This document shows positions 23,902 through 29,849 of a stretch of 34,480 nucleotides of DNA, in pieces. A program made the position numbers and the translations under genes. The stretch is taken from the NCBI RefSeq assembly GCF_022760835.1, contig NZ_JAKTNQ010000024.1, positions 365 through 34,844 on the forward strand, written 5' to 3'. The stretch comes from Thermus altitudinis (lineage in GTDB: Bacteria > Deinococcota > Deinococci > Deinococcales > Thermaceae). Position 1 is the first letter of the stretch. The number at the start of each line of letters is the position of its first letter. Below the pieces are notes generated by a model. That model was not told the DNA's origin, searched no databases, and saw only the letters and a program-made list of their open reading frames with translations.

Positions 23902-25044
23902 ATGGAAGCGCTCTGGAAGGAAATCGCGGCCAAGCTTTCCTCCTTCGAGGAGGAGGTGGCGAAGGAGGTCTTGGAGAAGGCGAAGGGGGTCTTCCCCACC
24001 CGGAGGGCGAAGGAGGCCTTCCGGGCCCTCGCGGGGAGGTCTGCCACCCCCCTGGAGGAGCCCCTCCTTCGGGTGGCTACCGCCCTCGTGGAGGAGGGGC
24101 TGGCGGGGAGCTACGAGGAGGCCTTTGGCGTCCTCGGGGTGGAGGCGGAGCCGACCCAGAAAGACCCCGCTCCTTCGCAGGCTCCTCCTCCGGCAGAGGC
24201 GGCGCAGGCCCCTTCCCCGGTGGAGGCTTCTCCTCCGGTAGAGGCTTCTCCCCCGGCGCCTTCTCCTCCGGTGGAAGCTCCTTCTCCGAGGCAAGCTTCT
24301 CCACAAGGCGTTCCCCTGACGGGGAAGCAACCAGCGGGGGCGCCTCCCCCTCCCAGCCGGGCGGAGAAGACCTCCCGGTCCCAGGACCAAAACGAGGCGG
24401 CGCGGGACTCGAGGTGGCGGCGGGCCTACCAGGAGGTCTTCGGCCAGGACCCCTCGGAGGACCCCCTCCTCTACCGGGAGCGCCTGGCCCATGCCCTGCT
24501 CTTCTACCGACCGGAGCAGGGGCGGCGCCGGGCCTTCGAGGAGGTTCGGGAGGTGGAGCGGCGGCTCCAGGAGTCCCGGGGCCGGGCCCGGGAGCTTCTG
24601 GGCTCGGAGCCGCAGGTGGACGTGGGGGCGGCCTACATCCAGCTGGGGAAGCTCTCCGCCCAGCTGGAGGACCTGGCGAGGCGGGTGGAGCGCCTGGAGG
24701 AGGCGGTGCAGAAGGAGGCCTCCCGGTTCGGTGGGGTGAACGCCGCTCTTCGGCTCCACCACCAGGAGATCCGGGCCCTGAAGGCCCTGGTGGAGGGCCT
24801 AAGAACGGGGGACGGCGTGGACTGGAAGCGGCTGGAGGCGGCGGTGCGGGCGGCCAAGGCCGAAGCCATCCAGGAGGCGGAGGAGCGGATCCAGGGGGCC
24901 ACGGCCCTGTGGCGGGGCGAGGTGGAGCCGAGGCTCAAGGCCCTGGAGGAGTGGGCCAAGCGCATCACCGAGGCCTTCCGCCGCACCCTCGAGGCTAAGG
25001 AGCGGCGGAGGGGCCTCTTCGGGCTCTTCGGAGGTGATCGGTGA
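23902..25044 (+). CDS. Soluble coiled-coil protein with Pro/Ala/Ser linker
   Basis: 380 aa, ATG directly after the previous TAG. A helical N-terminal domain (1-80), a disordered linker of PVEASPP-like repeats (about 85-160), and a long coiled coil (about 205-365) ending RRRGLFGLFGGDR. No signal peptide or membrane helix. Such a layout fits a scaffold or a cytoplasmic partner of a membrane complex. The family is not recognised. Confidence 0.6.
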   Translation: MEALWKEIAAKLSSFEEEVAKEVLEKAKGVFPTRRAKEAFRALAGRSATPLEEPLLRVATALVEEGLAGSYEEAFGVLGVEAEPTQKDPAPSQAPPPAEAAQAPSPVEASPPVEASPPAPSPPVEAPSPRQASPQGVPLTGKQPAGAPPPPSRAEKTSRSQDQNEAARDSRWRRAYQEVFGQDPSEDPLLYRERLAHALLFYRPEQGRRRAFEEVREVERRLQESRGRARELLGSEPQVDVGAAYIQLGKLSAQLEDLARRVERLEEAVQKEASRFGGVNAALRLHHQEIRALKALVEGLRTGDGVDWKRLEAAVRAAKAEAIQEAEERIQGATALWRGEVEPRLKALEEWAKRITEAFRRTLEAKERRRGLFGLFGGDR

Positions 25045-25331
25045 ACGGGGGAGACGTGGCGTTTAAGGCGGGGGACGTGGTGTTCACCGTTCCCCGGAGC
25101 ATGTTCCGTGCGGACGTAAACGGGGTTGTCCAGGTGGGGGAACACCAGGTGCCCGCCAAGGTGATCTACGCCGCCTGGGCCGTGGGCGTGGACGAAGGGG
25201 TGAAGGCGGGGGTGGTCCTGGGGGCGGGCTTGAGCCTGGCCCTGGTCCTCTTGGCCCTGCTCCTCTTCCGGGCGGTGAACGCCTGGCGGGAACGCAGGCG
25301 GTGGACGCCCCTGGACCGGGTCCTGAGGTGA
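25041..25331 (+). CDS. Single-pass membrane protein (96 aa)
   Basis: GTG at 25041 overlaps the previous stop (GTGA), ribosome site GGAGGTGAT. A beta-like N-terminal part (about 5-45), one transmembrane helix (about 57-77) and a basic cytoplasmic tail (WRERRRW). Function unknown. Confidence 0.55.
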   Translation: MNGGDVAFKAGDVVFTVPRSMFRADVNGVVQVGEHQVPAKVIYAAWAVGVDEGVKAGVVLGAGLSLALVLLALLLFRAVNAWRERRRWTPLDRVLR

Positions 25332-25334
25332 GCC

Positions 25335-26006
25335 GTGCTCAGGGTCTACGCCCAGGCCGCCATCGGCGCCGCCGCGATGCCCGTGGTGGGCTTCATCACG
25401 GGAAAAGTGGTGGGGGAGGCTATGGCGAAGTTCCCACTCCTGGCGGTGGTGGGCGTGGTGGTCTACGCCGTGGCCCTGGCCGCGAGCTACGCCCACCTCC
25501 GGCACTACTACGCCCGCTTTGACGGCGAGGGGGTGCGGGCCTCCCCCTTCATCGCCTTCGCCGTGGAGGTGGCCACCTTCTACCTCTCCTTCGCCTCCGT
25601 GGTCCTGGGGAGCGCCTGGGCCCTCTGGGGGAGCCTCATCGGGGCCGGGGTGGTGTTCTGGGGGAACCTGACCTCCATGAGCCTGGGCTTGGCGGAGCGG
25701 AAGCGGAGCGTGGACGCCCGGGCGCCCGCCGCTTTCCCGGTGGGGGAGCTCCAGGAGGTGAACGGGGCCGTGAACGCCGTGGAGCTCCGGAGGGAGGAGA
25801 GGGAGGAAGCCCTTCCCGTTCCTCTGGAGAAAGAAGAGCTTTCCCTGCTGGGGGCCCTCGAGGTCCCCAAGGGGCCGAGCGCCCTGGCCCGGGAGCTCGG
25901 GTGGCCCAAGTCCACGGTGGCCAAGAGGCTCCAGCGCCTGGTGAGCCGGGGCCTGGTAGAAGCGAGGGATGGCGTCTACCGCAGGACGGAGAGGGCTTCG
26001 GCCTGA
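25335..26006 (+). CDS. Membrane protein with C-terminal winged helix-turn-helix
   Basis: 223 aa, GTG start 3 nt after the previous stop. About four transmembrane helices in the first 115 residues, a charged linker, and a winged helix at 170-217 (LLGALEVPKG, ALARELGWPKSTVAKRLQRLVSRGLVEARDGVYRR), with a clear recognition helix at WPKSTVAKRLQRL. It looks like a membrane-anchored transcription regulator sensing an envelope state, and could act directly or after cleavage. A zinc protease gene lies two genes downstream in the same operon. The 'GPSALARELGWPKSTV' form is MarR/ArsR-like. No target is visible in the sequence. Confidence 0.65.
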   Translation: MLRVYAQAAIGAAAMPVVGFITGKVVGEAMAKFPLLAVVGVVVYAVALAASYAHLRHYYARFDGEGVRASPFIAFAVEVATFYLSFASVVLGSAWALWGSLIGAGVVFWGNLTSMSLGLAERKRSVDARAPAAFPVGELQEVNGAVNAVELRREEREEALPVPLEKEELSLLGALEVPKGPSALARELGWPKSTVAKRLQRLVSRGLVEARDGVYRRTERASA

Positions 26007-26511
26007 GCTTTTGGGGGCCCTGGCGGGGCTACTGGATGGCCCCTGGGGGGCTCCCTTCACCGGGGCCCTATTCGCCAGGCGGGTGGGGTGGAGGGAGGCC
26101 TTCTTCTCCGGCCTCGGGTGGCTCACGGCGGGGATGAAGGGGGCCTCGCCCCTCCTCGCCCTCTGGGTGGGGCAGGGGGTCCTGGCCCTCTGGAGGCGGG
26201 GGGGCTGGTGGCGCCTAGGGGCGGGCCTGGCCTTCCTCCTCGGGGGCCTCCTCTTCCGGGGCCTGTGGCTCGCCCCCCTAGGGGTGGTCCTGGCCGGGGT
26301 CCTGCCCGGAGGATGGCGGTACGCCGCCCTGGCCCTGGCCGGGGTGGGCGTGTACGGGTGGACGGGACTTCTCCTCTCCTTGGGAGCCTGGGCGGCGGAA
26401 ACGGTGGGTCTGGAGAGGGGTGAGCGGTTCCGGGGCATGGACGTGCCCGCCCTGGTGTACGGGGGGGTCCTCCTCCTCCGGAACATGCTCCTGGAGGTGG
26501 TGAACGGGTGA
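25969..26511 (+). CDS. Unknown polytopic membrane protein (180 aa)
   Basis: ATG at 25969 overlaps the preceding gene by 38 bp; a later internal start would give a shorter protein. About four transmembrane helices between 55 and 140, with small Gly/Ala/Trp-rich turns. No motif recognised. Its stop overlaps the protease start (GTGA). Confidence 0.5.
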   Translation: MASTAGRRGLRPELLGALAGLLDGPWGAPFTGALFARRVGWREAFFSGLGWLTAGMKGASPLLALWVGQGVLALWRRGGWWRLGAGLAFLLGGLLFRGLWLAPLGVVLAGVLPGGWRYAALALAGVGVYGWTGLLLSLGAWAAETVGLERGERFRGMDVPALVYGGVLLLRNMLLEVVNG

Positions 26512-27101
26512 ACGGCGTGCTCCTCGCCCTCACCGGACTCGCCCTGGTGGCGGGATACGCCGTCTACCTGGCGTTCACCGTCCTTCGCTACCGGGGTGTC
26601 CCTGTTCCCCTCGAGGCGGGCCCCTTCGCCGAGGAGGCTTTGCGGAAGGGCCTCACGGGCTTCCGGGTGCGGGTGGGCCGGAGAAACGGCGTGCGCTACC
26701 CGGAGCGGAGCGTCTACCTGACCCGGGCCGTGTACGAGGGGAAGAGCCTATACCACCTGGCCGTGGCTGTTCACGAGGTGGGGCACGCCCTGCAATGGCG
26801 TGAACGCCCCGAGATGGTGCGGGCCGCGCAGGGGGCCCTGACCCTGGCCCTGGGGCTTCTCGTCCTCGGGTTCCTGGTGGGCCCGAGCCCCCTCGGGGCG
26901 GCCTTCCTCACCGGGGGGTATGGCCTCTTCCTCGCGAGCCTTCCCCTAGAGGTGGACGCCAACCGGCGGGGCCTCGAGGTCCTGCCCCCGGAGTGGAGGG
27001 AGGAGGCGAGGCGGGTGATGGCCGCCCTCACGGGCTCCTACGTGGCGGTGCCCTTGGGCGGGCTCCTGGTGGCCGTGGGGTTCCTCGTGGGGTGGTCTTA
27101 G
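26508..27101 (+). CDS. YugP-like membrane zinc metallopeptidase
   Basis: 197 aa, GTG at 26508. A transmembrane helix at the start (about 5-25), the zinc motif HEVGH (89-93), two further hydrophobic segments (about 107-143), a likely third ligand Glu148 in SLPLEVDANRRG, and a final helix. This is the layout of the YugP/Zn_peptidase_2 family, slightly shorter than the usual ~225 aa. Substrates are generally unknown. The context (a membrane-bound winged-helix regulator in the same operon) suggests signalling by proteolysis. Its stop codon lies inside the left arm of the inverted repeat at 27095. Confidence 0.8.
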   Translation: MNGVLLALTGLALVAGYAVYLAFTVLRYRGVPVPLEAGPFAEEALRKGLTGFRVRVGRRNGVRYPERSVYLTRAVYEGKSLYHLAVAVHEVGHALQWRERPEMVRAAQGALTLALGLLVLGFLVGPSPLGAAFLTGGYGLFLASLPLEVDANRRGLEVLPPEWREEARRVMAALTGSYVAVPLGGLLVAVGFLVGWS

Positions 27102-27142
27102 CTACACGCCGTTCCCCTCTCCCTTCCCCGTGTAGCTAAGAC
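27095..27142. repeat. Perfect 14-bp inverted repeat, copy 1
   Basis: GTCTTAGCTACACG (27095-27108) and CGTGTAGCTAAGAC (27129-27142) flank a 20-nt spacer that is almost all pyrimidine on the plus strand. The same arms occur at 33917-33963 with a different but also pyrimidine-rich 19-nt spacer. The left arm includes the protease stop codon. No T-run follows, so an intrinsic terminator is unlikely; a protein-binding, transfer-origin or recombination site is more probable. Confidence 0.75.
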
Positions 27143-27150
27143 GCGCCACC

Positions 27151-27183
27151 AAAATCCAAACCCCGGAGCTCAGCGCCCCGGGG
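27151..27183 (-). terminator. Second possible terminator for the minus-strand gene
   Basis: On the minus strand CCCCGG (27183-27178) pairs with CCGGGG (27166-27161) and is followed by a T-rich tail TTTGGATTTT (27160-27151). Confidence 0.4.
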
Positions 27184-27190
27184 TGCCACG

Positions 27191-27212
27191 GAAAAGAAGG
27201 CTTCGGCCTTCC
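27191..27212 (-). terminator. Intrinsic terminator of the minus-strand gene
   Basis: On the minus strand GAAGGC-CGAA-GCCTTC is a perfect 6-bp stem with a stable tetraloop, followed by TTTTC. It lies 14 nt beyond the stop of the 103-aa gene. Confidence 0.65.
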
Positions 27213-27225
27213 GAGATCCAGTATA

Positions 27226-27537
27226 TCACGCCTCGGCCTTCCTCGGCGGGAGGACGGTGGCGTCCACGGTGCCGTCCTCGTTCTCCTGAAGGGCTAGGGC
27301 GGCGCCTTCCTTGGCCGCTTCCCGGAAGGCGGAGAGCCAGGCGTGGGTCCTGGGGGCCTCCCGGAGGTCCACGTCCAGGTAGGGGCCGAGGACGGGATCC
27401 TCGCCGATGACCATGCGGACCTGCTCCTCCTCCCCCTGGTCCCGGGCCACCGCCAGGAAGAAGCCCGCCAGGTTCTCCAGGTAGGCCCGGCCCTGTCCCT
27501 TGGGCCTCGCGTACTCGCGGAAGGCTTCGGCGAGCAT
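27226..27537 (-). CDS. Unknown 103-aa soluble protein
   Basis: Start chosen at ATG 27537 because a TATACT box on the minus strand (27548-27543) lies 5 nt upstream, implying a leaderless transcript. The product is acidic-helical (LAEAFREYARPKGQ, LENLAGFFLAVARDQGEEEQVRMVIGEDPVLGPYLDVDL) with a C-terminal part that could form strands. Family not recognised. It is monocistronic, with two terminator-like hairpins after it, and divergent from the gene at 27603. Confidence 0.6.
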   Translation of the reverse strand: MLAEAFREYARPKGQGRAYLENLAGFFLAVARDQGEEEQVRMVIGEDPVLGPYLDVDLREAPRTHAWLSAFREAAKEGAALALQENEDGTVDATVLPPRKAEA

Positions 27538-27542
27538 GGCCC

Positions 27543-27593
27543 AAGTATAGCACAAAGTACCTTATTGTCTGAAAGCGGTCTTAGTGGTAGCAT
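27543..27593. promoter_or_regulatory. Divergent promoters for 27226(-) and 27603(+)
   Basis: Plus strand: TTGTCT (27565-27570), 17 bp, TAGCAT (27588-27593), a member of the shared TA(G/C)CAT family, with ATG 27603 9 nt further on. Minus strand: TATACT (27548-27543) with a weak -35 and ATG 5 nt beyond. Both messages look leaderless or nearly so. Confidence 0.6.
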
Positions 27594-27602
27594 TACATTG
27601 CC

Positions 27603-27809
27603 ATGGAAGAGAAGGTGTTGATCTTCAAGGACACGCGGCACCAGGAGGCTTTCCGTAAGGCGCTGGAGCGGGCGAGCCTGGGCCGGGCGGTGATCCGCCC
27701 CGACCACGGGTGGCCCAAGCCGGCCCTCAGGGTGCGGGGGGTGAACCTCTCGCACGTCCTGGCCGCGGCCATCTGGGCGGGCTTCGAGCCCGAGGTGGTG
27801 CTGGAGTAG
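27603..27809 (+). CDS. Unknown 68-aa protein
   Basis: 68 aa, no ribosome site, near-leaderless. Sequence contains FKDTRHQEAFRKALERASLG and a closing strand-helix (VRGVNLSHVLAAAIWAGFEPEVVLE). Soluble, family not recognised. A strong terminator follows at 27828. Its promoter belongs to the shared regulon. Confidence 0.55.
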   Translation: MEEKVLIFKDTRHQEAFRKALERASLGRAVIRPDHGWPKPALRVRGVNLSHVLAAAIWAGFEPEVVLE

Positions 27810-27827
27810 GCCTTCCGCCCTTCTTTG

Positions 27828-27865
27828 CCCTGGAAGGACGCCCTTATCCTTCCGGGGTTTCTTGT
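27828..27865 (+). terminator. Intrinsic terminator, copy 1 of a family of three
   Basis: 11-bp stem CCCTGGAAGGA/TCCTTCCGGGG (one G-T pair), 8-nt loop ending CTTA, tail TTTCTTGT. Nearly identical to the one at 30865 and related to the one at 29766. Confidence 0.8.
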
Positions 27866-27903
27866 CGTGGCGCGTTATGACCAGGTACAATGTCTATGGT
27901 CAT
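27862..27903 (+). promoter_or_regulatory. Promoter and operator of the toxin-antitoxin pair
   Basis: TTGTCG (27862-27867), 18 bp, TACAAT (27886-27891). ATGACCA (27877-27883) and TGGTCAT (27897-27903) form an inverted repeat around the -10, the expected site for autorepression by the antitoxin (or toxin-antitoxin complex). The -35 overlaps the tail of the preceding terminator. Confidence 0.6.
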
Positions 27904-28120
27904 GAAGGTCTCCAAGTCCTACTTCAAGGCCCACGCCCTGGAACTCCTCCGCCGGGTGGAAGCCACCGGGGAGCCCCTCCTCCTCACCCACCGGGGCCGT
28001 CCCGTCCTGGAGGTGCGCCCCTACCGGGAGGAGGACCCCAGGGAGAAACTTTTGGGCACCCTCCTCCGCTACGAGGACCCCACGGAGCCCACCGGAGAGG
28101 CCTGGGAGGTCCTGGCGTGA
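27902..28120 (+). CDS. Phd/YefM-family antitoxin
   Basis: 72 aa from ATG 27902 (MKVSKSYFKAHALELL); ATGs at 27890 and 27896 are alternatives but the first overlaps the -10 box. The N-terminal fold (SYFKAHALELLRRVEATGEPLLLTHRGRPVLEVRPY) is the Phd DNA-binding domain, followed by a flexible acidic tail that would wrap the toxin. It neutralises the PIN toxin downstream and represses the operon. The toxin GTG overlaps its stop. Confidence 0.85.
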   Translation: MKVSKSYFKAHALELLRRVEATGEPLLLTHRGRPVLEVRPYREEDPREKLLGTLLRYEDPTEPTGEAWEVLA

Positions 28121-28521
28121 GGGGGCCCCTGGTCCTGGACACCCACGCCTGGGTCTGGTACCTGGCGAGCCCGGAAGTCCTCCCCAAGGGGCTGGTGCGG
28201 ACCCTGGACGAGGCCCGGGCGAGGGAAGCCCTCCACATCTCGGCCATCACCCCCTGGGAGGTGGCGGTCCTCGCCCAAAAGGGGCGGATCGCCTTTTCCC
28301 TAGAGCCCCGGCGTTGGCTGGAGGAGGCCTTGCGGGTGCGGGGGATCGGGGTGGTTCCCCTGGACGCGGGGGTCGCCCTGGAGGCGGCCTACCTGGACCT
28401 GCCCCACCCGGATCCGGCGGACCGGTTCATCCTGGCCACGACCCTGAAGCTCGGGGCGGTGCTGGTGACCAAGGACGAGCGCCTGAGGCGCTACGCTAGG
28501 TCCAGGAGCCTCTGGGGGTAG
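28117..28521 (+). CDS. vapC: VapC-type PIN-domain toxin ribonuclease
   Basis: 134 aa, GTG at 28117 (GTGA overlap). PIN acidic residues: D8 (LVLDTHAWVW), E48 (TPWEVA), D102 (PADRFILATT), D120 (LVTKDERL), all present. VapC toxins are Mg-dependent RNases that cut tRNA or rRNA and arrest growth when the antitoxin is lost, which helps plasmid retention. The THAWVW and DRFILATT forms indicate the subgroup usually paired with Phd-type antitoxins. Confidence 0.9.
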   Translation: MRGPLVLDTHAWVWYLASPEVLPKGLVRTLDEARAREALHISAITPWEVAVLAQKGRIAFSLEPRRWLEEALRVRGIGVVPLDAGVALEAAYLDLPHPDPADRFILATTLKLGAVLVTKDERLRRYARSRSLWG

Positions 28522-28523
28522 CG

Positions 28524-28808
28524 ATGCTTCGGGAACAAAACAAGCGACTGGCGAAGCAAGCGGTGAGGGAAGTCTTCCGTAGCCGCCTCTTCTGGCTCAT
28601 GGTGGCCGGAGGGGTGGTCCTGGACCTGGCCCGGGAGGGGACCTGGCTCCTGTACCTGGCGGCGGGGGTCTTCCTCTTCCTCATGGTGCTCGGGTTCCTC
28701 TTCTCCAGGCCCTCCCTCTTCTCCAACCCCTTCGACCCGTTCTGGTCCCTCGAGGAGGAGGCCCGAGGGCTCAGGCGGGAGGTGCGCCGCTTGAGGCGGG
28801 GAAGGTAA
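28524..28808 (+). CDS. Small membrane protein with basic ends
   Basis: 94 aa, ATG 2 nt after the toxin stop. An amphipathic basic start (REQNKRLAKQAVREVFRSR), two transmembrane helices (about 23-37, 42-60) and a basic C-terminal helix (ARGLRREVRRLRRGR). Family not recognised. Probably co-transcribed with the toxin-antitoxin pair. Confidence 0.5.
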   Translation: MLREQNKRLAKQAVREVFRSRLFWLMVAGGVVLDLAREGTWLLYLAAGVFLFLMVLGFLFSRPSLFSNPFDPFWSLEEEARGLRREVRRLRRGR

Positions 28809-28942
28809 AACCTTTCGGCCCCCGGCGGAGGGCCAGGGGCCTACTCGGTGGAGGTAAAAAACGACCGACAGCCAGCAAGCGGCTTCGGCCCTTTCAGTTT
28901 AGCCGAGGAGGGCCCTTCAGCGCAAGAGGTAGCCACACAAGC
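28809..28942 (+). other. Intergenic with decayed copy of the sigma-gene leader
   Basis: Contains GGCCC/GGGCC hairpin sequence near 28817-28834 and, at about 28852-28875, GGAGGTAAAAAACGACCGACAG, closely resembling the ribosome site and start of the gene at 28989 (GGAGGTAAAAAATGCG...CCGACAG) but with ACG in place of ATG and a short gap. It reads as a partial duplication. No gene seen. Confidence 0.35.
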
Positions 28943-28971
28943 TTGCTTTCCTCCGCCTTAAGAGGTACCAT
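28943..28971 (+). promoter_or_regulatory. Promoter of the sigma-like gene
   Basis: TTGCTT (28943-28948), 17 bp, TACCAT (28966-28971). The preceding AAGC and -35 are identical to those before the VirB9-like gene (AAGCTTGCTT). Member of the shared family, suggesting that the sigma-like protein may control its own synthesis. Confidence 0.65.
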
Positions 28972-28988
28972 GAGGGCGGAGGTAAAAA

Positions 28989-29741
28989 ATGCGCACCGAC
29001 AGCGTCCGGCTCATGGCGGAAGGCGTTCGGCTTTTGACGAGGGAGCAGGTCATGAGGGCGTTCGTCGCGGAGGACTACGAGGCGCTGGGGCGGCACTACT
29101 ACGCCCTGGCCCTCAAGGAGGGCTTCTCCCGGTTCCACCTCCTCGGGGACGAGGCGTTGGACCTCGCCCAGGAGGTGGCCCTCAGGGTCCACGGCTCCCT
29201 CAAGGCCTGGCGGACGGGCGAGCGCAAGCTCCCCTCTCCCTCCAAGAACCTCACCTTCTGGGTGATGGTGGAAGCCGACCGCGCTGTGCGGGAGTGGTTC
29301 TACCGGAACCGGGGGGTGGGGTACACGAACTCCCGGCTCGTGGCCAAGGTCAAGCGGGCCACGGAAGGGCTTCAGGCGGAGCTCGGGCGTGAACCCACGC
29401 CGGAGGAAGTCGCCGAGAGGCTCGGGATCCCCTTGGAGGTGGTGGAGGAGGCCTTGGCCGTAGCGGAGGCGGAGGCCATCCTCAGCCTGGACGACACCAC
29501 CGAAGAGGGCACCCGGCTGGAGGAGTTCGTGGGCCACGACCCCTGGGAGCGCGAGGAGGAGAGGGACTTCGCCTTCAAAGCCCTGGAAGAGGCCATCGAG
29601 CGCTATGGCCTCCGGCGGAAGCTGGGCGAGAAGGAGGCGGAGCTCCTGGAGCGCTTCCTGGAGGGAGACTTGGAGGAAGAGGAACTTGGGGAGCTTGAAG
29701 CGGCCCTGAAGGAGGCCATGACGAGGACCCAAGCAGTCTAG
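28989..29741 (+). CDS. Sigma-70-family-like factor, region 4 not evident
   Basis: 250 aa, ATG 28989 after GGAGGT (28978-28983). Residues about 50-110 have the helical character of sigma region 2 (NLTFWVMVEADRAVREWFYRN resembles the FxTxAxxxIrrAIxxxxrx segment). Residues 115-182 are a convincing region 3: ATEGLQAELGREPTPEEVAERLG, then ILSLDD and a GHDPWE end. The tail (195-250) is very acidic and does not look like a -35-binding region 4. It probably directs RNA polymerase to element promoters, perhaps the TA(G/C)CAT set. A diverged sigma relative with a structural role is the alternative. Confidence 0.7.
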   Translation: MRTDSVRLMAEGVRLLTREQVMRAFVAEDYEALGRHYYALALKEGFSRFHLLGDEALDLAQEVALRVHGSLKAWRTGERKLPSPSKNLTFWVMVEADRAVREWFYRNRGVGYTNSRLVAKVKRATEGLQAELGREPTPEEVAERLGIPLEVVEEALAVAEAEAILSLDDTTEEGTRLEEFVGHDPWEREEERDFAFKALEEAIERYGLRRKLGEKEAELLERFLEGDLEEEELGELEAALKEAMTRTQAV

Positions 29742-29765
29742 GCGGTTTCGGCACCTTGCACCTCG

Positions 29766-29804
29766 CCTTGGAGGGACCCCCTTATCCCTCCAAGGTTTCG
29801 TTAT
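29766..29804 (+). terminator. Intrinsic terminator, copy 2
   Basis: 11-bp perfect stem CCTTGGAGGGA/TCCCTCCAAGG, 8-nt loop ending CTTA, tail TTTCGTTATT. Follows the sigma-like gene; its tail runs into the -35 of the next promoter. Confidence 0.8.
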
Positions 29805-29832
29805 TGCCAGAAGAGGCGAAAACAGGTAGCAT
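29804..29832 (+). promoter_or_regulatory. Promoter of the 333-aa gene
   Basis: TTGCCA (29804-29809), 17 bp, TAGCAT (29827-29832), the best match to the family along with 21041. A ribosome site GGAGGT (29839-29844) follows. AAACAGGTAG just before the -10 repeats the right half of the lexA-like operator region (131-140). Confidence 0.7.
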
Positions 29833-29849
29833 GAGGTTGGAGGTAAAAG

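Noticed and set aside
27095-27142. Intrinsic terminator
   Set aside because: Stem is long but not GC-rich, the loop is 20 nt, and no T-run follows on either strand. The identical arms at 33917 suggest specific recognition instead.
27294-27890. Long minus-strand frame of 198 aa
   Set aside because: It runs antisense through the gene at 27603, the terminator and two promoters; the 103-aa gene in another frame has the better start and terminator.
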